Part shown: piece by piece, positions 1 through 5,282 of the stretch
Layout: every line of letters begins with the position of its first letter
Numbering within the stretch: position 1 is the first letter of the stretch
Source: Acidobacteriota bacterium
GTDB taxonomy: Bacteria > Acidobacteriota > Blastocatellia > RBC074
Assembly: GCA_017991275.1 (NCBI GenBank)
Contig: JAGNMH010000256.1
Coordinates: 1 to 7,520, forward strand
DNA length: 7,520 nucleotides
Direction of reading: 5' to 3'
Notes under the pieces: model-generated
Told to the model about the DNA's origin: nothing
The model's input: the letters and a program-made list of their open reading frames with translations, nothing else
The model's database searches: none
Program-made: the position numbers and the translations under genes

Positions 1-1
1 G

Positions 2-335
2 TCATAGGTCATCACGAATCAGCATCAAGTCAACAGTCTTGATTAATTCAGGCACTTCCACCTTAACAGTCTCCCAGACTATGGTGTAGTTGACGCTGAA
101 GTATTGATGAATAAGACGGTCGCGCAGGCCTGCAAATCCTCTCCAGGAAATCTGTGGGTATTGATCGCGTAAGCCCTGTGGGAGCTGTTTGGCGGCTTCG
201 CCAATGATCTCAAGCCCGCGGACAAAGCAATTCATCATTGAAAAATTGCTCTTCGCTCAACCCACTGGAAGAGCTTTGAAGAAAGTGGGCAGCGTCACGA
301 ATGTGCTGTAGATATTCCCGAATTGAGCGTGACAT
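2..335 (-). pseudogene. hepT: HepT-like HEPN ribonuclease toxin, frameshifted
   Basis: HepT toxins are small HEPN-fold RNases paired with a MntA nucleotidyltransferase that silences them by AMPylating a tyrosine next to the catalytic RX4HXY motif. The start at 335 is supported by a strong GGAGG site six bases upstream and a typical opening (MSRSIREYLQHIRDAA). This frame runs 41 codons through FFNDELLC and then stops at 210-212. The rest of the protein continues in another frame from about 238 down to a TGA at 2-4: VRGLEIIGEAAKQLP, then the catalytic stretch GLRDRLIHQYF with R, H and Y all present. The two frames overlap only between about 213 and 256, so the lesion is there. From my recollection of the family, about four residues are missing between NDE and RxLEIIGEA, which fits an 11-base deletion. 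The gene overlaps the end of mntA by 41 bases. A sequencing error or recoding cannot be excluded, but a broken toxin is the simplest reading. Confidence 0.8.
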
Positions 336-627
336 ACTCTGCCTCCCCCAAAATGTAAGGGCCGATGTAAGGGCTGAGCCATTTTGGTGTCAGCAAATCA
401 ACCCGTCTGCCAAACAAGTCCTCCAAAAAGAATCCAAGTTCCGTGAAGTTGCGAAAGGTTTCTTGCCCTGGCGCGAATTCAATCAAAATATCAACATCGC
501 TTTCGGGCTTCGGCTCGTTGCGAACGAACGAACCGAACAGCCCAAGCCGTTTGACGCCGAAGGCTTTAAGTTCGGCGTCATGGCTTTGGATCAGGTCAAT
601 CAGTTCTTGTTTGGTTGCAACGCTCAT
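295..627 (-). CDS. mntA: MntA-like minimal nucleotidyltransferase antitoxin
   Basis: A 110-residue minimal nucleotidyltransferase of the DNA polymerase beta superfamily. In the MntA/HepT type of toxin-antitoxin system such proteins AMPylate the HEPN toxin. The catalytic signature GSX10DXD is intact: G32-S33 in LFGSFVR, D44 and D46 in SDVD, and a third carboxylate candidate D77 in RRVDLLT. The stretch YIGPYILGEAEYV near residue 88 is typical of the family's end; about ten further residues overlap the hepT start. I chose the ATG at 627. A TTG at 639 is also in frame and would overlap the glyA stop by four bases (TTGA), giving 114 residues. Neither start has a convincing Shine-Dalgarno site, so expression probably depends on coupling to glyA. 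The reading frame is intact although its partner toxin is broken. Confidence 0.87.
   Translation of the reverse strand: MSVATKQELIDLIQSHDAELKAFGVKRLGLFGSFVRNEPKPESDVDILIEFAPGQETFRNFTELGFFLEDLFGRRVDLLTPKWLSPYIGPYILGEAEYVTLNSGISTAHS
342..349 (-). promoter_or_regulatory. Strong Shine-Dalgarno site of hepT inside mntA
   Basis: Read on the minus strand the bases are GGGGGAGG, ending six bases before the ATG at 335. It lies within the mntA coding sequence. It fixes the hepT start and shows that the toxin had its own ribosome entry rather than depending only on coupling. Confidence 0.7.
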
Positions 628-635
628 AACGTTTT

Positions 636-1919
636 TCAAGCCGCGCTGGCGGCGGCATTTTGCATCCGGTTCGCGTACAAAGGAAAGCGCGCGGTCAATT
701 CTTTGACTTTGACGATCACGTTTTGGCGAACTGCTTCATCCGCCGGAGCTTCCAGAACTTCGGCGATCAAGGCCGCGATTTGCGTCATCTCGGCTTCGCC
801 CATTCCGCGAGTCGTCACCGCAGGAGTTCCTAAGCGAACACCGCTGGCTTTCATCGGCGGATTGGTGTCGAACGGGATGGTGTTTTTGTTTACCGTGATG
901 TGCGCCGCTTCCAGAGCTTTTTCGGCGTCTTTGCCCAGAATGCCTTTCGAGAAAACATCCACCAGAAAAACGTGGTTGTCGGTTCCGCCTGAAACTATTC
1001 GGAACCCGTTGTTGGCCAGGGCATTGGCCAGTGCGTTGGCGTTTTTGACGACTTGCTGCTGATAGGCTTTGAACTCAGGCTGCAAGGCTTCTTTGAAGGC
1101 GACGGCCTTGGCCGCGATGATGTGAACCAGCGGGCCGCCTTGAATTCCAGGGAACACATTGCGATCCAGGTCTTTGGCAAATTGTTCTTTGCACATTGCC
1201 ATTCCGGCTCGCGGGCCGCGCAAAGTTTTGTGCGTAGTCGTCGTCACAAAATCACAATGCGGAAATGGCGATGGATGCAACCCGGCGGCAACCAGTCCGG
1301 CGATGTGAGCAATGTCAGCCATGACCAGTGCGCCGACCTCTTTGGCAATCGCCGCTATGCGCTCGAAATCAATTACTCGCGAATAAGCTGAAGCCCCGCA
1401 AACGATCATCTTCGGTTTGTGTTCGCGCGCCAACGCTTCCATCTGATCGTAATCAATCGTTTCGCCTTCTTTGCGAACTCCGTAAGCGACGATCTTGTAA
1501 CCCTTGCCTGAAAAGTTCAGCGGGTGGCCGTGAGTCAAATGGCCGCCGTGAGACAAATCCATTCCCAGAACTGTGTCGCCGGGTTGGCAGGCTGTCAGAT
1601 AAACGGCCATGTTCGCCTGACTGCCAGAATGCGGTTGGACGTTGACGTGCTCGGCTCCGAACAATTGTTTGGCGCGATCAATCGCCAGGCTTTCGACAAC
1701 ATCGGTGAATTCGCAACCGCCGTAATAGCGTTTGCCGGGATAACCTTCGGCGTATTTGTTGGTGAAGACGGAACCAGCAGCTTCCAGCACGGCTTCTGAG
1801 ACGAAGTTTTCCGAAGCAATTAACTCCAGGCCTTCGTGCTGGCGGCGGGTTTCGTTTTTGATTGCGGCATAAATTTCAGGATCGAATTCGGCAAGCGAAT
1901 GATAATGGTTGTATGACAT
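636..1919 (-). CDS. glyA: Serine hydroxymethyltransferase
   Basis: This cytoplasmic PLP enzyme interconverts serine plus tetrahydrofolate with glycine plus 5,10-methylene-tetrahydrofolate, the main source of one-carbon units. The 427 residues match the usual bacterial length (about 415-430). Visible hallmarks are ELIASENF with S36, KYAEGYPGKRYYGG with Y56 and Y66, the HSGSQAN stretch at 97-103, D201 and H204 in ADIAHIAG, the PLP-binding lysine K231 in TTTTHKTLRGPR, and R362 in GVRLGTPA for the substrate carboxylate. No key residue is missing. The ATG at 1919 has an AAGGA site (1928-1932) eight bases upstream. It lies 52 bases downstream of rpiB on the same strand, an order common in bacteria, and its stop touches a possible TTG start of mntA. 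The four genes may share a transcript. Confidence 0.98.
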   Translation of the reverse strand: MSYNHYHSLAEFDPEIYAAIKNETRRQHEGLELIASENFVSEAVLEAAGSVFTNKYAEGYPGKRYYGGCEFTDVVESLAIDRAKQLFGAEHVNVQPHSGSQANMAVYLTACQPGDTVLGMDLSHGGHLTHGHPLNFSGKGYKIVAYGVRKEGETIDYDQMEALAREHKPKMIVCGASAYSRVIDFERIAAIAKEVGALVMADIAHIAGLVAAGLHPSPFPHCDFVTTTTHKTLRGPRAGMAMCKEQFAKDLDRNVFPGIQGGPLVHIIAAKAVAFKEALQPEFKAYQQQVVKNANALANALANNGFRIVSGGTDNHVFLVDVFSKGILGKDAEKALEAAHITVNKNTIPFDTNPPMKASGVRLGTPAVTTRGMGEAEMTQIAALIAEVLEAPADEAVRQNVIVKVKELTARFPLYANRMQNAAASAA

Positions 1920-1949
1920 TGGTTCAGTCCTTCTAAAAAATTTGGAGTA

Positions 1950-1963
1950 CCGCCTTCAGGCGG
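1950..1963. repeat. Short GC hairpin between rpiB and glyA
   Basis: A perfect inverted repeat, CCGCC-TTCA-GGCGG, forms a five-base-pair stem with a four-base loop in the 52-base gap between the rpiB stop and the glyA Shine-Dalgarno site. On the minus strand the stem is followed by TACTCC and then AAATTTTTT, so a direct terminator role is doubtful. It could be an RNA-processing or attenuating hairpin or a REP-like dispersed element. A GGAGT pentamer occurs on each side of the 5' arm and loop (1944-1948 and 1962-1966). Confidence 0.5.
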
Positions 1964-1971
1964 AGTTTTGT

Positions 1972-2412
1972 TTATTCTTCGAGCTTTGAAATTTTTTCGA
2001 TGCGCGGGGTGTGACGCCCTCCGGTGAAATCCGTAGTCAGAAAAGTGCGCGTGATCTGTTCAAGAATTTCAGGCGGAGTCGTGCGACCGCCGACGGCAAG
2101 GATGTTGGCATCGTTATGTTCGCGCGACAGCCTGGCCGTTTCTTCATTCCAAGCCAGAGCCGCGCGAATGCCATGAATTTTGTTGGCAGCGATGGAAACA
2201 CCTATGCCGCTGCCGCAAACCAGAATGCCGCGCTCGACTTCGCCGGAAGCGACTCGGCGGGCGACCTTTTCAGCGTAATCAGGGTAATCCACCGACTCTT
2301 CGGTATATGTGCCCAGGTCTTCGTACTCGATATCCATTTGGTCGAGCGTCTTTTTTATGATGTTTTTGCCCGGAAACCCGGCGTGGTCGCTGGCGATCAG
2401 AACTTTGCTCAT
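1972..2412 (-). CDS. rpiB: Ribose-5-phosphate isomerase B
   Basis: A 146-residue RpiB/LacAB-family isomerase that interconverts ribose 5-phosphate and ribulose 5-phosphate in the non-oxidative pentose-phosphate pathway. Visible hallmarks are SDHAG with D9 and H10, DYPDYA at 43-47, the active-site cysteine C66 in LVCGSGIG, SREHNDANIL with H99 and N100, and the phosphate-binding R133, H134 and R137 in GGRHTPRIEK. The spacing matches the E. coli enzyme residue for residue at C66 and H99. The frame stays open upstream to 2709, but that extension translates divergent intergenic DNA and heptamer repeats. The ATG at 2412 (MSKVLIASDHAG) is the family start, with a weak AAAGAAG site (2422-2428) ahead of it. 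glyA follows 52 bases downstream on the same strand. Confidence 0.96.
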   Translation of the reverse strand: MSKVLIASDHAGFPGKNIIKKTLDQMDIEYEDLGTYTEESVDYPDYAEKVARRVASGEVERGILVCGSGIGVSIAANKIHGIRAALAWNEETARLSREHNDANILAVGGRTTPPEILEQITRTFLTTDFTGGRHTPRIEKISKLEE

Positions 2413-2456
2413 CGGCTTTTGCTTCTTTCGGGAGAGAATCGTTTGAAGTAGGGCGC

Positions 2457-2485
2457 ATGCTAGCCCACGACTTTTTGAATGTCGA
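2457..2485 (-). promoter_or_regulatory. Predicted sigma70-type promoter of rpiB-glyA
   Basis: On the minus strand, TCGACA (2485-2480) and TAGCAT (2462-2457) are separated by 17 bases. They match the -35 and -10 consensus at five and four of six positions. The implied start near 2450 would give rpiB a leader of roughly 38 bases. Prediction is by eye, and the promoter consensus of this organism is unknown. Confidence 0.4.
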
Positions 2486-2494
2486 ACCATTCGA
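2482..2494. promoter_or_regulatory. Palindrome overlapping the rpiB -35 box
   Basis: TCGAA-CCA-TTCGA is a perfect 5-3-5 inverted repeat that overlaps the predicted -35 element of the rpiB promoter. It lies between divergent genes. The position suits an operator, but the arms are short and chance is a real alternative. Confidence 0.25.
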
Positions 2495-2498
2495 TCAC

Positions 2499-2519
2499 GG
2501 ATTGCAGATTGTGTATTTG
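2499..2519. repeat. Degenerate heptanucleotide repeat, inverted arm
   Basis: Three decayed seven-base units (GGATTGC, AGATTGT, GTATTTG) read on the plus strand. The reverse complement closely matches the better preserved array at 2612-2632. The two arms therefore form an imperfect inverted pair about 90 bases apart. The same peptide text appears on opposite strands: NTQSAIRD on the minus strand here, NPQSAIRN on the plus strand there. Confidence 0.6.
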
Positions 2520-2530
2520 AAAAGCATACT
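2502..2530 (+). promoter_or_regulatory. Weak candidate promoter for the membrane protein gene
   Basis: TTGCAG (2502-2507) and CATACT (2525-2530) are 17 bases apart and lie about 50 bases before the ATG at 2580. The matches to consensus are only three and four of six, so this is a tentative call. Confidence 0.2.
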
Positions 2531-2579
2531 CCCGCCTCTCGCAAACAAATCAGTGCCGAAGTAACCCGGGCGTAAATAG

Positions 2580-4451
2580 ATGAGCCACGACTTGCTAAGC
2601 GAAGCTTCGTCAAATCCGCAATCCGCAATCCGCAATGGTGGCCGCAGTCCGCAATGGTGGCCGCAATCCGCAATCCTGATTGTATTTGCCGCGATGCTGG
2701 TAGTTTCATGGCGGCGTTGGACTTCGCCGATTGCCGACAGCGGGCGGGAAATGGATTTGCCCGCGCGATTGTTGCAGGGCGAATGGCTTTATCGGGATGT
2801 TCACCACATTTACCCGCCGGTTGCGCCTTACTTCAATGCCTTGCTGTACAGAGTCTTTGGAGAGCATCTGGATGTTTTGCATGCCGCCGGAATCATCTGT
2901 TCAGCGATCATTGCCGCGCTTTGTTACCGAATAGCGCGCCGCTTGTTTGAACCGGTCGAAGCCGCATTAGCCACAATTGCTGTTGTAGTTTTCTGCATCT
3001 TCAAACCAGCGGGGAACCTGATTCAGCCTTATGCTTTTGCGGCTCTTTACGGTTGTCTATGCTCGCTTGGGGTTTTGCTACTGACGTTGCGCCACGCTGA
3101 AAATCAGCGGAGCAGGGAATTGATCTTTGCCGGATTGCTAATCGGTTTGGCGGCAATCACCAAACAGGAATTCGCTCTGGCCGCTGCCGCGACGGTGACG
3201 GCATCGCTGCTTTGCCAACATCTGCTGAGCTTCAAATCTCAAATCTCAAATTTCAAAAGGCTGATTTCGGATTTACTGTTTGCAGCTTTGCCAGCATTGT
3301 TTATTGCCTTGCCAGTTTACGGCTGGCTGTTTGCCAAACTCGGCTGGCAAACTCTGGTCGAAGATTGCCATTTGTTTTACACGCATTTGCCGCCGTCACT
3401 GGTGTTTTACAACGCACAGCGGACGGGATTGGATCACCCGTTGCTATCGCTGGCACAAATGATCGGAGCAGCGGCAGTGGCTTTGGCGGCTTTGAGCTTT
3501 GTCGTGTTAATTGGCGACCGGTTGCGAAAAGTTTTGAAATGGTCGGCGACGATTCTGGCCGGTTCGTTTACGGCCATAGCTCTAATCAAATTAGTCGTCG
3601 GCAATCAGTGGGACGGCAGCCCTCTCAGGGCTTTGCCGTTTTTGCTGCTTGCGACAATTGGAGTTGAGTTATGGCGACTGTTCAGAGCGCCTGCTTTAGC
3701 CGAAATGCCGACTGAAGGTGGTACTCTGAACGGCGCGCTTTTCATCATCGCCGTCTATAGCTTTGCCATTCTAGCCAGAGTCGCCTTACGAGTGCCGAGC
3801 GGTGGAGCCTTCGGCGGATTTTTTTTGCCGACTTCGCTGATTCTGTTCTGTCACCTGTTTTGGCGGACCCTGCCTGATGCTATTTGGCGATGGACTGAGG
3901 ATGCGATTTCTCGGAATCGCGCAAGGTTTATAGGGCGTTGTTTGCTGTTCGTCACGATTTTGGCCGGATCTGTGACCTTCGGCATTCGGTATCGCAAAAA
4001 TTTCAGTTTTGAAATTCAAGCCGAGCGCGGCCATTTATTTGCGCCGCGAATTACAGGAACGGAAATTTCTGAAGCTTTGGAGTTCATTCGCAATTCGACG
4101 CAACCCGGCGAGGCTATTGCCGTCTTGCCAGAAGGCAGCGACCTGGTCTTTCTGACCGGGCGCCGAATGCCGTTGCGCCATCAGATTTTGATTCCGGGAT
4201 TGATGATCCAGCCCGACGAACAGGCGGCGATCAGTCGTTTGCAGCAAGACCGCGTTCGTTATGTTTTGATCGTCAATCGCCCTATGCGCGAATTTGGCCA
4301 GGAAGCTTTTGGGCGTGATTTTTACACTCAGCTTGGCGGCTGGATCGGAATGAATTATCGTTTGGTGAAATTTTGCGGGCACACACAAAAAGCCGATCCT
4401 CAAATCGGCGACCCTCAATTTTTTATCAAGGTCTTCGAGCGGCTCGACTAA
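2580..4451 (+). CDS. Polytopic membrane protein, GT-C glycosyltransferase-like
   Basis: A 623-residue integral membrane protein with about 12-13 hydrophobic segments between residues 31 and 467, then a soluble C-terminal region (about 470-623). After the first segment comes a loop with D53-S-G-R-E, GEWLYRDVHHIYPP and YFNALLYRVFG (53-94). This resembles the first periplasmic loop of GT-C enzymes (family 39/83, dolichyl-phosphate-mannose transferase type), which move a sugar from a polyprenyl-phosphate donor to lipid or protein; D53 is the candidate catalytic acid. ITKQEFALA (193-201) is also seen in such proteins. Donor and acceptor are unknown. The ATG at 2580 follows an in-frame TAG directly and lacks a Shine-Dalgarno site. 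The next ATG (codon 39) falls inside segment 1, so the start lies at or shortly after 2580. Residues 12-31 and 218-227 are encoded by heptanucleotide repeats. It is divergent from rpiB. Confidence 0.75.
   Translation: MSHDLLSEASSNPQSAIRNGGRSPQWWPQSAILIVFAAMLVVSWRRWTSPIADSGREMDLPARLLQGEWLYRDVHHIYPPVAPYFNALLYRVFGEHLDVLHAAGIICSAIIAALCYRIARRLFEPVEAALATIAVVVFCIFKPAGNLIQPYAFAALYGCLCSLGVLLLTLRHAENQRSRELIFAGLLIGLAAITKQEFALAAAATVTASLLCQHLLSFKSQISNFKRLISDLLFAALPALFIALPVYGWLFAKLGWQTLVEDCHLFYTHLPPSLVFYNAQRTGLDHPLLSLAQMIGAAAVALAALSFVVLIGDRLRKVLKWSATILAGSFTAIALIKLVVGNQWDGSPLRALPFLLLATIGVELWRLFRAPALAEMPTEGGTLNGALFIIAVYSFAILARVALRVPSGGAFGGFFLPTSLILFCHLFWRTLPDAIWRWTEDAISRNRARFIGRCLLFVTILAGSVTFGIRYRKNFSFEIQAERGHLFAPRITGTEISEALEFIRNSTQPGEAIAVLPEGSDLVFLTGRRMPLRHQILIPGLMIQPDEQAAISRLQQDRVRYVLIVNRPMREFGQEAFGRDFYTQLGGWIGMNYRLVKFCGHTQKADPQIGDPQFFIKVFERLD
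2612..2677. repeat. Heptanucleotide tandem repeat in the N-terminal coding region
   Basis: The core is three tandem units of the AATCCGC type (2613-2633). They are followed by two copies of a CGCAATGGTGGCCGCA-like unit (about 2631-2646 and 2649-2664) and two more AATCCGC-like units to about 2677. Translated in the membrane-protein frame it gives PQSAIRNGG, then a variant PQWWPQSAI. Heptamer arrays of this kind are reminiscent of the short tandemly repeated repetitive (STRR) sequences known from cyanobacterial genomes. Confidence 0.75.
3233..3260 (+). repeat. CAAATCT heptanucleotide tandem repeat within a coding region
   Basis: Four consecutive seven-base units: CAAATCT, CAAATCT, CAAATTT and CAAAAGG. 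They encode about FKSQISNFKR (residues 218-227), a short polar loop between two membrane segments. Because 7 is not a multiple of 3, the peptide differs in each unit and only gains or losses of three units keep the frame. Confidence 0.75.
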
Positions 4452-4500
4452 ACCATTGCTTGCATTGCCTTGCCCGGTAGTGCAGTATCCGTCCGTCTAT

Positions 4501-4531
<31 letters not shown>

Positions 4532-4559
4532 ACTTGCCCAAAGTTGTATCGGCGGCGTT

Positions 4560-4589
4560 TTGGATTGTTCGAGAGCAGGCTGTTAAAAA
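4560..4589 (+). promoter_or_regulatory. Tentative promoter of the RRM protein gene
   Basis: TTGGAT (4560-4565) and TAAAAA (4584-4589) are separated by 18 bases, with three and four of six matches to the sigma70 consensus. If real, transcription starts near 4597 and leaves a leader of about 110 bases that includes the 4601-4614 palindrome and the hairpins next to the Shine-Dalgarno site. Confidence 0.25.
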
Positions 4590-4600
4590 CTCGTAGAAGC

Positions 4601-4614
4601 CGTTCTCCAGAACG
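4601..4614. promoter_or_regulatory. Palindromic operator-like site in the RRM leader
   Basis: CGTTCT-CC-AGAACG is a perfect 6-2-6 inverted repeat, located just downstream of the tentative -10 box, where a bound repressor would block initiation. With so small a loop it is more plausible as a DNA-binding site than as an RNA hairpin. No regulator can be named from the sequence. Confidence 0.3.
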
Positions 4615-4677
4615 TCCGAACACACCTTCGCTGCTACCGTTCACCGAAGAAAATCTGATTCGAAGCTTCTCTTTTAC

Positions 4678-4697
4678 TCCCTTTATTAAGGGAAAGG
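4678..4697 (+). promoter_or_regulatory. Alternative hairpins at the RRM gene Shine-Dalgarno site
   Basis: The ribosome-binding AAAGG is at 4693-4697, eight bases before the ATG at 4706, and supports that start. TCCCTT (4678-4683) can pair with AAGGGA (4688-4693), leaving most of the site free. Alternatively CCTTT (4680-4684) can pair with AAAGG itself, hiding it. The two pairings exclude each other, which could give temperature- or protein-dependent control. Pairing is by eye and the stems are short. Confidence 0.4.
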
Positions 4698-4705
4698 TAC
4701 ATCTC

Positions 4706-5101
4706 ATGAAACTTTACGTAGGCAACCTCTCGTTCCAGACGACCGAAGAAGAGTTGTTAGACCTGTTTTCGCAAGCAGGCAATGTCGAATCAGCTTCGTT
4801 GGTGACTGACCGCGACACAGGACGTTCACGCGGTTTCGCGTTCGTCGAAATGGCTTCCAAAGAGGAAGGCGAAGCAGCTATCAACCAATTTAACGGCCAG
4901 GAAGTTAACGGTCGCGCTCTGACTGTCAACGAAGCTCGTCCGAAAGAAAGTCGCGGCGGCTTTGGCGGCGGCGGCGGACGTGGCGGCGGACGTGGTGGCT
5001 TTGGCGGCGGCGGCGGCGGTCGTGGTGGCGGCGGTGGTCGTGGCGGCGGCGGTGGTCGTGGCGGCGGTTATGGCGGCGGCGGTGGCGGTGGACGCTACTA
5101 A
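4706..5101 (+). CDS. RRM RNA-binding protein with RGG/glycine-rich tail
   Basis: A 131-residue protein with one RNA recognition motif (residues 2-78) and a glycine/arginine-rich tail (83-131). The RNP2 motif is LYVGNL (3-8) and RNP1 is RGFAFVEM (42-49), whose aromatic residues stack on single-stranded RNA. The architecture matches the small Rbp proteins of cyanobacteria and other bacteria, several of which are cold-induced, and plant glycine-rich proteins. The tail (repeated RGGGGG, one Tyr, ending GGGRY) resembles RGG boxes that bind RNA loosely and promote condensate formation. The frame is open upstream to 4544, but MKLYVGNLSF at 4706, preceded by AAAGG, is the family start. An RhlE-type helicase follows 181 bases downstream, which suggests joint action on structured RNA. 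Confidence 0.93.
   Translation: MKLYVGNLSFQTTEEELLDLFSQAGNVESASLVTDRDTGRSRGFAFVEMASKEEGEAAINQFNGQEVNGRALTVNEARPKESRGGFGGGGGRGGGRGGFGGGGGGRGGGGGRGGGGGRGGGYGGGGGGGRY
4954..5098 (+). repeat. GGC-rich low-complexity tract with 18-base units
   Basis: This tract encodes the glycine/arginine tail of the RRM protein and is almost entirely GGC/GGT/CGT codons. Within it are three consecutive 18-base units at 5021-5038, 5039-5056 and 5057-5074, encoding RGGGGG, RGGGGG and RGGGYG. Units are multiples of three, so copy-number change would alter tail length without breaking the frame. The antisense alanine-rich open frame is a by-product of this composition. Confidence 0.85.
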
Positions 5102-5158
5102 GCTAAAACAATTTTGAGACAAAAACATCAGACAGGATTCACGGAATATTTTCAGGAC

Positions 5159-5187
5159 GCTTCAGTGAAGCCGGTCACACGGTTTTT
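5159..5187 (+). terminator. Possible weak terminator after the RRM gene
   Basis: Two overlapping structures are visible: a palindrome GCTTCA-G-TGAAGC (5159-5171), and AAGCCG (5168-5173) pairing with CGGTTT (5180-5185) through one G-T pair and ending in a run of five T. The second has an intrinsic-terminator shape but is weak. The helicase gene may be partly read through or have its own promoter. Confidence 0.3.
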
Positions 5188-5282
5188 ACGAGCGCTTGTT
5201 CAATCCGGCGAATTCTGTCTGTTTGTTTTTTGACTATCATAACGCGCGCTTCGGGATATGAAGACGCGCCAGAAGGAAAGTA

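Noticed and set aside
231..236. Programmed +1 frameshift in hepT at CTT-T, as in prfB
   Set aside because: There is no stop codon at the shift point, and several family residues appear to be missing as well, which a slip would not explain. Deletion fits better, though recoding is not formally excluded.
2..238. Stand-alone 78-residue HEPN protein starting at 238
   Set aside because: It lacks the first helices found in frame just upstream and has no ribosome site; it is the 3' half of the frameshifted hepT.
301..1062. Long plus-strand open frame opposite mntA and glyA
   Set aside because: It is antisense to two genes with intact catalytic motifs and shows no recognisable domain.
2612..2677. 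CRISPR array
   Set aside because: Seven-base units without spacers of regular length; a simple tandem repeat.
4544..4705. N-terminal extension of the RRM protein
   Set aside because: The RRM begins precisely at the 4706 ATG with a good Shine-Dalgarno site; the extension crosses palindromes and has no domain.
4826..5128. Ala/Thr-rich minus-strand open frame
   Set aside because: Direct by-product of the GGC/GGT repeats of the RRM tail read in antisense.
5230..5260. TTGACT with GATATG as a helicase promoter
   Set aside because: The spacing is 19 bases and the -10 match is poor; not strong enough to list.
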